A DNA stretch of 13,246 nt from Ktedonobacter sp. 13_1_20CM_4_53_11. GTDB lineage: Bacteria; Chloroflexota; Ktedonobacteria; Ktedonobacterales; Ktedonobacteraceae. Shown in pieces: positions 6,614 through 13,246 of the stretch (positions within the stretch are counted from its first letter, which is position 1; every line of letters begins with the position of its first letter). The DNA is taken from contig MNIY01000109.1 of assembly GCA_001919995.1 (NCBI GenBank), positions 1 through 13,246 of the forward strand, given 5' to 3'. The notes below the pieces were generated by a model. It had not been told where the DNA came from. It did no database searches and worked only from the letters and a program-made list of their open reading frames with translations. Position numbers and translations under genes: made by a program.

Positions 6614-8830
6614 CTACAGGGTATCGTCGAACGCGTCACTTATCACGCCGAGGATTCCGGCTATACCATCGCCCGGCTCAAAGCACCTGGGGAACGCGAC
6701 CTCATTACCATCGTGGGCCGCTTTCCAGACATTCACGCGGGCCAGACACTGCGCCTCACGGGGTACTGGCGAGAGCACCTCAAGTATGGACGCCAGTTCC
6801 AGGTCACCCATGCCCAGGAGACAAAGCCAGCCACACTCACTGGACTGGAGAAATACCTGGGGAGCGGTCTCATCAAGGGCATCGGCCCGGTGACGGCCAG
6901 GCGTATCGTGGCGCACTTCGGTTTGGAGACACTCGACATCATCGAGCAATCGTGCTCCCGCCTTGTCGAGGTCACCGGCATTGGCGAAAAACGCGTGGCC
7001 ATGATCGAAAAGGCATGGGCCGCGCAGCAAGCAATCAAGGAGGTCATGTTGTTTCTGCGCGGCCACAATGTCTCGACCACGTACGCTGTAAAGATCTATA
7101 AGCAGTACGGCGATCAGGCCATAGGCGTGGTCTCGAAGAACCCCTATCAACTGGCCACCGATATTTTTGGCATTGGCTTCGTGACCGCCGACACCATCGC
7201 GCGCAACATCGGCATTGCCCCCGATTCTGACTTCCGCTACTGTGCGGGGATGCTCTACGTGTTGCAGCAGGCAGCCGAGGAGGGCCACTGCTACCTACCA
7301 GAGCCAGAACTGATCGAGCGCGTCGTCAAGCGGCTGGCACTACCAGACTCCCCGGTAGACCCGGTGCGCATTGGTGAACTCATCGCCCAGATGGCTGAGG
7401 AGAAGCAGCTCATCACCCAGCCCGGATACGGGGACCTCGCGGAAGAGCGCCTGTACTACGCGCCCGCGTTCTACTTCACCGAGCAAGCTCTGGCCTCGCG
7501 ACTGGCTTCTTTCGTCAGGGCGCCAGTCTCGGTCGATCTCTCACGGGTACAGCGCTGGATTGATCGGTATACAGAAAAACGGGGAATCACGCTTTCTGAG
7601 GAGCAACGCCGGGCAGTCGAACTGGCAGCCTCCTCGCGTCTGCTGGTGCTGACTGGAGGACCCGGATGCGGCAAGACGTTTACGACCAAAACCGTTGTGG
7701 ACTTGTGGCGCGCGATGGGAAAAAACATTCTGCTCGCTGCACCGACGGGACGTGCTGCCCAACGGCTCTCGGAGATGACCGGGCAGGAGGCCAAAACCAT
7801 TCACCGCATGCTCGCTTTTGATCCCAAGACCATGCAGTTCCGCTTCAACGAGGAGCAGCCGCTGGAAGCGCAGGCCATCGTGGTGGATGAGACCTCGATG
7901 CTGGATCTGTTCCTGGCTCACTCGCTGCTCAAAGCCATTCCGCCCGAGGCGCAGGTGCTGCTCGTGGGCGATGTCGACCAGTTGCCCAGTGTGGGGCCTG
8001 GCATGGTGCTGCGTGACCTGATCGAGTCGCAGCAGGTGCCCGTGGTGCGGCTGACTCAGGTGTTCCGCCAGGCGGCAGCCAGCCACATCGTGACCAACGC
8101 CCACCGCATCAATGCCGGCCAGTTCCCGCGTTTGGTGCCAACCACGAAGTTCGACCAGTCGGACTGCCTGTGGTTGGAGGCGCCAGAACCAGCGCTGGGT
8201 GCAGAGGGCATCCGTCACCTGGTGAGCGAGTACCTGCCCAGGCATGGCATCGACCCGGTGCAGCAGGTGCAGGTGCTCTCTCCATCGACACGCGGAGAGG
8301 TGGGCACAAGACAGCTCAACGCCATGCTCCAGCAGGTGCTCAACCCGCCTGCGCCGGGGAAAGTGGAAATCGTACGCGGAGGCAGCACGCTGCGGGTAGG
8401 TGACCGCGTCATCCAGCAGGTCAACGATTACCAGCGCGAGGTTTTCAATGGCGATATAGGTACCATCACCTCAATCGATCTGGAAGAGCAGGAGGTGGTT
8501 GTGCAGTTTGGGGAACGCGCGGTGACCTATGATTACGCGGATCTCGCTGAAATCGCCCTGGCATGGGCGGTGACTGTACACAAGAGCCAGGGAAGCGAGT
8601 ACCCTGTTGTCGTTCTGCCTCTGTTCCTGCAACACTACCTGCTGCTCAGTCGCAATTTGGTCTACACGGGCCTCACGCGGGCCAAGCAGCTGGCGATCCT
8701 GGTCGGGCCCACCAAAGCCATTGGCATTTCGATCAAACGCGTGACAGATCGGCAGCGCTATACCGCGCTGGCCGATCGCCTACGCAGTTTCTCGAACTCT
8801 GCTGCCACCATTGACTCTCATGAGGCTTGA
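6614..8830 (+). CDS. recD2: RecD2-type ATP-dependent DNA helicase, 5' start missing
   Basis: SF1B 5'-3' DNA helicase of the RecD/TraA group, involved in DNA repair. Numbering from the GTG at 6713 (705 aa): helix-hairpin-helix repeats at about 48-66, 86-100 and 143-162; Walker A TGGPGCGKT (314-322); Walker B VDETSMLD (391-398); LLVGDVDQLPSVGPG (416-430); RLTQVFRQ (446-453); VHKSQGSEYP (622-631); and YTGLTRAKQL (651-660) ending the second RecA fold. The RecB and RecC partners are absent, as expected for RecD2. The conserved N-terminus (LQGIVERVTYH, GYTIARLKAPGERD) begins upstream of 6713, near 6614. The frame stays open back to a stop at 6548-6550, yet contains no ATG, GTG or TTG before 6713 and no ribosome binding site. 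Thus either the 5' end was lost or a rare start is used. The coordinate 6614 marks where homology begins, not a start codon. All motifs look intact. Confidence 0.85.
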   Translation, partial: LQGIVERVTYHAEDSGYTIARLKAPGERDLITIVGRFPDIHAGQTLRLTGYWREHLKYGRQFQVTHAQETKPATLTGLEKYLGSGLIKGIGPVTARRIVAHFGLETLDIIEQSCSRLVEVTGIGEKRVAMIEKAWAAQQAIKEVMLFLRGHNVSTTYAVKIYKQYGDQAIGVVSKNPYQLATDIFGIGFVTADTIARNIGIAPDSDFRYCAGMLYVLQQAAEEGHCYLPEPELIERVVKRLALPDSPVDPVRIGELIAQMAEEKQLITQPGYGDLAEERLYYAPAFYFTEQALASRLASFVRAPVSVDLSRVQRWIDRYTEKRGITLSEEQRRAVELAASSRLLVLTGGPGCGKTFTTKTVVDLWRAMGKNILLAAPTGRAAQRLSEMTGQEAKTIHRMLAFDPKTMQFRFNEEQPLEAQAIVVDETSMLDLFLAHSLLKAIPPEAQVLLVGDVDQLPSVGPGMVLRDLIESQQVPVVRLTQVFRQAAASHIVTNAHRINAGQFPRLVPTTKFDQSDCLWLEAPEPALGAEGIRHLVSEYLPRHGIDPVQQVQVLSPSTRGEVGTRQLNAMLQQVLNPPAPGKVEIVRGGSTLRVGDRVIQQVNDYQREVFNGDIGTITSIDLEEQEVVVQFGERAVTYDYADLAEIALAWAVTVHKSQGSEYPVVVLPLFLQHYLLLSRNLVYTGLTRAKQLAILVGPTKAIGISIKRVTDRQRYTALADRLRSFSNSAATIDSHEA

Positions 8831-9042
8831 GTGAGTTGGCCCGTATTGCCTGGAATACAACTTTTGCACGGCCTCACAAAAGAACATACGATGCACCGAG
8901 GAAGTCGATGACGTGAGATCAAGACGGAATGGCTCGTCATGCCAAAAAGGTATCTTGGGAAGCAAGGGAATCACTGAGGTCTGCCGGATTCGCTTTGCCT
9001 CTGCACAAATACCCTCACACAGGATCAAGAAAGGATGTAGAC
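8831..9042. other. Intergenic region between helicase and NTF2-like gene
   Basis: About 210 bases without a supported gene. A weak promoter-like pair, TTGCAC (8864-8869), 17 bases, TACGAT (8887-8892), reads toward 9043. No terminator is visible after the helicase stop. Confidence 0.4.
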
Positions 9043-9522
9043 ATGACGATGAAGCAAGTCAGTGATGTCGTGAAAACGTTTTTTGAAGAGTTCGAGCGAG
9101 GAAGTAATACGTTTGAGCGTGACCTTCTTGCCCACATCTTTAGTGACCTCTTTATGGCTGCCGATCCGGATGGCGGTATCCAGGTGGTGAAGAAGGATGA
9201 CTTTCTCGCAGGAATTGCAAAACGATACGCATTTTTTCAATCCATTGGTTTTCAATTTGTCAAGATCGTCCCATTTGACGAAACACGAATGGATGACCAT
9301 TATAGGATGGTACAAGTTCTTTCACCTATGCGATTTGAAAAAACCCCAGGCCAACCCATAGATTTGAAAGACGCTTCCACCTACATCTTGTTCATACGCG
9401 ATGATTCACCGAAAATAGTCTTTTATACGACACACGAGAACTTGATGAACATTCTGCAAGAGAGTGGCGTATTGCCTCCAAAGCAAGAGCCGTTCTCTCC
9501 TGACAACTCAGGCACACAATAG
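9043..9522 (+). CDS. Small NTF2/SnoaL-like protein, function unknown
   Basis: 159 residues. The layout, VSDVVKTFFEEFERGSN (helix), LLAHIFSDLFMAADPDGGIQ, VVKKDDFLAGIAKRYAFF, then alternating strands (FQFVKIVPFD, YRMVQVLSPMRF, TYILFIRDDSPKIVFYTTH), fits the cone-shaped NTF2-like fold, where a polar pocket binds small molecules or catalyses isomerase or hydrolase chemistry; many members have no known role. The ATG at 9043 is preferred because AAAGGA lies seven bases upstream. An in-frame ATG at 8929 would prepend a basic segment that does not fit the fold and lacks a ribosome site. It is cytoplasmic, with no signal or membrane segment. It sits between the helicase and polymerase on the same strand, 80 bases ahead of the polymerase start. 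The fold is inferred by pattern, and I do not assign a function. Confidence 0.6.
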   Translation: MTMKQVSDVVKTFFEEFERGSNTFERDLLAHIFSDLFMAADPDGGIQVVKKDDFLAGIAKRYAFFQSIGFQFVKIVPFDETRMDDHYRMVQVLSPMRFEKTPGQPIDLKDASTYILFIRDDSPKIVFYTTHENLMNILQESGVLPPKQEPFSPDNSGTQ

Positions 9523-9601
9523 AACCAAGACGCGACTATCGTGCGTAGTAGGCTATGAAGAATCAGGCGAACCTGGTGGCCTTCTTAGCTCAAGGAGTAT
9601 C

Positions 9602-10414
9602 ATGGAAGGACCGACCAATCCCTCAGACAATTCGTCCTTTTTCTCATCGGATGACACGCTCTTCGGTTGGGACCCGACACCAGGCATCGTCTCTGTCTGG
9701 GCCTCGAGGGCAGGTAAGGCATGGGTCTGGCAACGCATTGGGGACCGCGTCAGATGCACACGTGCGACCTTCCGCCCCTGGCTCTTCGCAACCTCACTCG
9801 ACGACCTTGCCCATCTGGGTTCGGCGCTCCAACCTCAGCAGGACGAAGCGATGGTGAGCTACCGCACATTGGATGGCCTTGACGGCTCGTATCGCTATCT
9901 GTTGTCCGCACGTGATGGACGCATGTTGGAGCGTGCGCTGCTGGACGGGGCATCGCAGCGCCTGAACCGGCGTATCACATCACTTTCAGCCCTGGGAGAC
10001 ACCTACTACCGCGTTGGCCCCGTCGAACAATACCTCATGAGCACTGGTCGGGTCTTCTTTCGTGGGATGGCTTATCACGACCTGCATCGCCTGCAGTTCG
10101 ATCTCGAAACGACTTCCCTCGATCCCGCACGAGACCGCATCTTCCTCGTCGCCGTTCGCGATAACCGGGGCTTTGAACAGGTGCTGGAGGCAGCCACCCC
10201 CGAAGAGGAGGCGACCCTGATTGCCAACCTCTGTGCGCTGATTCGCCAACGCGACCCCGATACGATCGAGAATCACAACCTGATGGGATTTGATTTGCCT
10301 TTCCTTGAACATCGCGCTCGCGTGCTCAAGGTTCCGCTGCACCTTGGACGAACAGGAGTGCCCAACGTTTGGAATCATATGACGAGACGGGATCAGCAGG
10401 ACCTCATCGCTTGA
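9602..10414 (+). pseudogene. Family B DNA polymerase, N-terminal/exonuclease part (frameshifted)
   Basis: 270 residues: the N-terminal domain and first half of the 3'-5' exonuclease of a bacterial family B DNA polymerase. Exo I is FDLETT (166-171, catalytic D167 and E169) and Exo II is NLMGFDLPFL (226-235, D231). The Exo III motif and the whole polymerase domain continue in the next frame from 10369. The ATG at 9602 has AAGGAG at 9592-9597 four bases upstream; an in-frame GTG at 9464 would run into the preceding gene. After LKVPLHLGR (243-250) the frame continues to a stop at 10412-10414, about 50 bases past where it should pass into the -1 frame. No classic slippery heptamer is visible, so I read this as a mutation. 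Apart from the frame change the coding sequence is undamaged. Confidence 0.8.
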
Positions 10415-11982
10415 GGCGCAAACGATTCAGTGTGGCTGGTCGCGAGCTGATCGATACCTTGGACGCGGTGCGCCGTTATGATTTTGTGGTGCGCACGCTG
10501 CCCTCGTACCGGCTCAAAGAGGTGGCCCGCCATTTTGGGTTTGCCTCACCTGAACGCGTGTATGTCGAAGGCGCGCATGTGTACGAGACGTATCAACTCG
10601 AACCTGAGTCCGTGCGCTACTACGCGCTCGATGATGTGCGCGAGGTGGATGGACTCTCGCGACGACTCATGGGTGCAGCCTTTGCTCTCGCAGGGATGGC
10701 ACCTCGCCGAGACGCCCGCATCGCCTCGGCGGGCCCAGCCATGGGCATTCTCGAACCGCTGCTGGTGAGGGCGTACCTGCGCGCAGGAGCAGCGTTGCCC
10801 CAAACAGCATCTGGCCAGGAAGAGACATTCGGACGACACCAGGGAGGAGCGACCTATCTGCTGGAAGAGGGAGTGGCAGAGCACATGGTGAAAGCGGATG
10901 TCGCGTCACTGTATCCATCGCTGATGCGCGCATACCGCATCGGACCGAGCTGCGATCACCTGGGCGTCTTCCTGCACCTGATCGACCGTCTTACCGAATT
11001 ACGCCTGTTCCACAAAGCGGCAGCGCGCTCTGCACCAGCGGGTTCGATGGAGGCCGACGAGCACGAGGGGACGCAGGCAGCGATGAAGACCATGATCAAC
11101 GCGGCCTACGGCTACATGGGGGCAACCTCCATGGCCCTCTTCGGAGATCTTGGCGCCGCCAACGAGGTGACCAGGCGAGGACGAGCATTACTCACAGAGA
11201 TCATCGAGGCACTGCGAGAGCGTGGTATGGTGCCGATCGAAGCCGATACAGACGGCGTGTACTTCGCGACGCCGCAGGAGTGGTCAGAAGCAGATGAGAG
11301 GGCGCTCGTGGACGAGATCGTCGCAACCTTGCCAGAGGGGATCAGATTGGAATACGAATCGCGCTATGCGGCGATGGTGTCGCACGCGATCAAAAACTAC
11401 GCCTTGCTCCAGGCGTTCCGCTGCGCCATGCAGGACAATATCGAGGGGATCGTGCGTTTCTATCAGGAAACGCACGAGGCGCAGCGGCGGCTGTTACCCG
11501 CCACCGATGTCGCCACGCGTATGCGCCTTTCCAAGGATTCCAAGACCTATCTTGCGAAGCGTGCAAAACACACGGAAGCGCAATATGAGGCGTTGCTCGC
11601 GGCTGGCAGGACCCAGTGGCGCGCTGGCGAACGCGTGCGCTTCTATCGCGCGCAACATGGAGCGCCGGTCTGGTTGCCCGATGAGGCAGATGATGCCTCA
11701 CCGATCTCGGAAGATGAGGATACAGGCGAGATTGAGGGAAGCGAGGAGTCGCTGTTCTCTGCTCCATCCGCTGCTCCTCTCACCGACCGCAGAGACTACG
11801 ATAGCGAGCACTATGTCCGTGTCCTTCGCGGCTCCTACGCTGAGCGACTGCGCGTGGTGTTTGAGGCCGAGGATTTCTCACAGCTCTTCCGGCTGGATGC
11901 ACAAACTGGCCTATTTGATCGACCAATCGAACAGATGCAACTCCGTTGGATACGTTGCATGTCTCCAAAGACGAAGAAGTGA
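10369..11982 (+). pseudogene. Family B DNA polymerase, Exo III plus polymerase domain
   Basis: 537 residues from a TTG at 10369, continuing the polymerase that starts at 9602. It contains RFSVAGRELIDTLDAVRRYD (20-39), Exo III YALDD (85-89), motif A DVASLYPS (177-184), motif B KTMINAAYGYMGA (240-252) and motif C EADTDGVYF (291-299, D293 and D295), then the thumb (TYLAKRAK, 393-400) and the tail LFRLDAQTGLFDRPIE. This polymerase type is usually one chain of about 800 residues. After KNYALL (342-347) relatives continue with a segment containing RSSRxEPFGERFL before the helix corresponding to QAFRCAMQ (348-355); here the two are joined, suggesting an in-frame loss of about 30 residues at about 11409. 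AGGAG at 10354-10358 lies ten bases before the TTG, so separate translation is conceivable. The most likely state is a recently inactivated gene. Confidence 0.8.
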
Positions 11983-12182
11983 CCGGTAACCAGAGACAAC
12001 ATACCTATCCCCAGCGACTGTCTGAAGCCAACTACCAGGTTCACGCCTCCGATCGTCATACGTGGCTCTTGCACGTTGGCCATCACCTGAACCAGCGTGA
12101 GTGGATCGCCTTGTGCATGCAGATCGAACTTCAGGCAGAAGCGCGTACTTGTACCAGAGCAAAAATCCGCTTTGTGCGACAT
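11835..12182 (-). CDS. Hypothetical small protein, overlaps polymerase 3' end
   Basis: The ATG at 12180-12182 has GAGGAGGT ten bases upstream on the minus strand, 50 bases after the DUF6510 stop. The frame reads MSHKADFCSG, STRFCLKFDLHAQGDPLTL, VQVMANVQEPRMTIGG and VNLVVGFRQSLGIGML. It then runs antisense into the end of the polymerase gene to a stop at 11835. I do not recognise a family. The first 65 residues look protein-like; the rest is probably read-through antisense to the polymerase. It would be the third cistron of the reductase/DUF6510 unit. Low confidence. Confidence 0.3.
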   Translation of the reverse strand: MSHKADFCSGTSTRFCLKFDLHAQGDPLTLVQVMANVQEPRMTIGGVNLVVGFRQSLGIGMLSLVTGHFFVFGDMQRIQRSCICSIGRSNRPVCASSRKSCEKSSASNTTRSRSA

Positions 12183-12234
12183 GCAATGTTCTACCTCCTC
12201 TGAGCGAAGCGTCAGGCAGAGAGGCGAAGAACGG

Positions 12235-12498
12235 CTATGCTCCCGCGCTGATCTGCAGGACGCGTACGCCTCGCATATCAAGGAAGGTGCGTCCCCTTGC
12301 CTGCGCCACGCGGATAAGCACGGTATCGCAGGAGGGACAGCGTATGATCGTCCCCATGCCGTGCATGTAGGCGGCGGTTGCACCAATCGCCTTCGTGGCA
12401 CCGCAACCCGTACAGGTTGCCTGCACCAACGTCATGTCGAACGGAAAGATCGCTTGCAACACGCCCGCTGCTGCGTTGCCATCCAGCTTGTTTTCCAT
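12235..12498 (-). CDS. DUF6510 family zinc-ribbon protein
   Basis: 87 residues starting MENKLDGNAAAGVLQAIF with two CxxC pairs, CTGC (29-32) and CPSC (54-57), around AIGATAAYMHGMGTIIR, and ending LDMRGVRVLQI. This is the DUF6510 pattern (LDGNAAAGxL, CxGC, HAYxHxxGxVLRCPxCDxVLxR, WLDLRG). The four cysteines probably bind a metal; the biochemical role is unknown. In many genomes it follows a ferredoxin-reductase-type oxidoreductase gene, as here. The reductase stop TAA shares its last base with the ATG (TAATG), and GGAG precedes it, so the two are translationally coupled. The gene itself looks intact. Confidence 0.85.
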   Translation of the reverse strand: MENKLDGNAAAGVLQAIFPFDMTLVQATCTGCGATKAIGATAAYMHGMGTIIRCPSCDTVLIRVAQARGRTFLDMRGVRVLQISAGA

Positions 12499-12851
12499 TA
12501 TGCTTCTCCTGTCGGTCCAAATCGTTCGGTCTTGATGTGTCCTGGGTCGTCTCCCAATGTGACCAGACTCGCGGCGGCAGTCTCGACGAATGGGGTGGGA
12601 CCACAGATGAAGATCAAGGGGTGTTGATCAGACGGCCAGGCTACCTCACGCAGCATCTCGGTATCGATGCGTCGATGATAACCCTTCCAACCTGGTGGTT
12701 GTACACGGGTGAGGGTATACACCACCTCGAGATGCGTGGTGTTGCTCACCAGATGATCGAGTTCGTCGCGGTAGATCACCTCTTCAAAAGAGCGCGATGA
12801 ATACAGCATGCGGGTCGCAACGGTGCTGCCCACGGCGGCAGGTACTGCCAT
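12498..12851 (-). pseudogene. Ferredoxin reductase-type oxidoreductase, C-terminal half (IS-truncated)
   Basis: 117 residues, the NAD(P)H-binding half of a ferredoxin-NADP reductase-type FAD oxidoreductase: AAVGSTVATRMLYSSRS (5-21), VIYRDELDHL (25-34), VYTLTRVQPPGWKGY (44-58), RRIDTEMLREVAWP (60-73), CGPTPFVE (83-90) and TERFGPTG (108-115). Relatives are about 240 residues and carry an FAD-binding barrel plus GGxGVxPLMSMLRHR before the AVGST segment; all of that is missing. The apparent start, ATG GCA GTA C, is not reductase sequence: it is the last bases of the IS end (also at 5874-5883). The insertion therefore removed the N-terminal half and left a chance start. Without the FAD domain it should not be catalytic, though transcription into DUF6510 may continue. 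In intact loci the pair probably acts in electron transfer (inference). Confidence 0.8.
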
Positions 12852-13246
12852 GGGATATGGTGGAGAATTCGATCTGTTCCTGCGAACTCATTTCGGGCTG
12901 CTTTTCCCCTCATTCGACTCTGAAGGTAGGCCACTTCGTCCTGTAGGACCGCCCTAACCTGCTTTCAACTTCACCAAGCCACCCACAGCCATTTCACTGG
13001 GCGTCTTCTCGCTTCATTCACTCTCAAAGGTTTCATTCTGGAATCGGTGGCAGAGGATAGCAGAGCACATCCTGGGCTGTCCATCGTCGGTTGGTTCTCC
13101 CCGCTGCCCTGGCTGGGGTGCGTTGCCGGTAGCGTTGCACCACCAACTTCCCACCTCGCTCTCGTGGCTGCACGAGCGCCACTCGTAACGATACATGGGG
13201 ACGCACAAAATGATAGTAGGCTCGCCACCATTCCAGGTGTGCCAGC
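12842..13246 (-). mobile_element. IS1-like element, 3' end (continues past window)
   Basis: A further copy of the IS type at 56-1267 and 5661-5883, in the same orientation as the left copy. It contains the transposase tail (13033-13246) and about 190 bases of 3' non-coding DNA. The inner boundary near 12842 is defined by where similarity with 5661-5883 stops and reductase sequence starts. Confidence 0.75.
13033..13246 (-). CDS. IS1-like transposase, C-terminal part (partial)
   Basis: Read on the minus strand from the window edge, one open frame gives LAHLEWWRAYYHFVRPHVSL, RVALVQPRERGGKLVVQR, YRQRTPARAAGRTNRRWTA and QDVLCYPLPPIPE, then TGA at 13033-13035. This is an undamaged C-terminus of the transposase that is broken at 56-1267; the YHFVRPHxSLR box is the typical end of the DDE domain. 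The rest lies beyond the window, so whether the whole gene is intact is unknown. Confidence 0.8.
   Translation of the reverse strand, partial: LAHLEWWRAYYHFVRPHVSLRVALVQPRERGGKLVVQRYRQRTPARAAGRTNRRWTAQDVLCYPLPPIPE

Noticed and set aside
8929..9042. Upstream start for the NTF2-like gene
   Set aside because: The added 38 residues do not fit the fold and lack a ribosome site; the ATG at 9043 has a good one.
9464..9601. GTG start for the polymerase first part
   Set aside because: It overlaps the end of the preceding gene; the ATG at 9602 has AAGGAG just upstream.
10351..10414. Programmed -1 frameshift joining the polymerase halves
   Set aside because: No X-XXY-YYZ slippery heptamer or clear downstream stimulatory structure is visible.
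1..13246. CRISPR arrays, rRNA or tRNA genes
   Set aside because: No regularly spaced direct repeats and no rRNA or tRNA signatures seen.

Overview
The window looks like an insertion-sequence-rich accessory or decaying region of a soil-type Chloroflexota genome, most likely a Ktedonobacteria relative. This rests on recalled family resemblance (the transposase types, a receiver-domain remnant, a DUF6325 protein, a ferredoxin reductase/DUF6510 pair, and this subtype of family B DNA polymerase); no search was run. Most genes look GC-rich; the DUF6325 gene and its surroundings look more AT-rich by eye.

Layout: 56-1267 (-) is a wrecked IS1-like transposase with at least five frame changes, and a 27-bp-arm hairpin sits at its 5' end. 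1471-3186 (-) is an intact phosphoesterase (PF04185, phospholipase C/acid phosphatase type) with a plausible promoter at 3267-3295. 3187-4275 has no intact gene: it holds a response-regulator receiver remnant, small hairpins and a possible IS scrap. 4315-5397 (+) is an apparently intact DDE transposase with an rve core. 5661-5883 (+) is a detached 3' end of the same IS type seen at both window edges. 5978-6511 (-) is a DUF6325 gene with a near-consensus promoter, followed by a 24-codon remnant that reuses almost the same translation start, then a candidate terminator.

6614-8830 (+) is a RecD2-type helicase with every main motif but no start codon ahead of its conserved N-terminus. 9043-9522 (+) is a small NTF2/SnoaL-like protein. 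9602-10414 and 10369-11982 (+) are the exonuclease and polymerase parts of one family B DNA polymerase, separated by a -1 frame change; the second part also appears to lack roughly 30 residues of the palm. On the opposite strand, 12235-12851 carries the C-terminal half of a ferredoxin reductase coupled to a DUF6510 zinc-ribbon protein; the reductase was cut by the end of another IS copy (12842 to the window end, -).

The recurring theme is erosion: one IS type appears three times, and several resident genes (reductase, helicase, polymerase, receiver, the cistron after DUF6325) are cut or shifted. The helicase and polymerase together look like an accessory DNA repair or replication pair. I did not find a convincing wholly new system; the most interesting points are the split polymerase and the start-less helicase.
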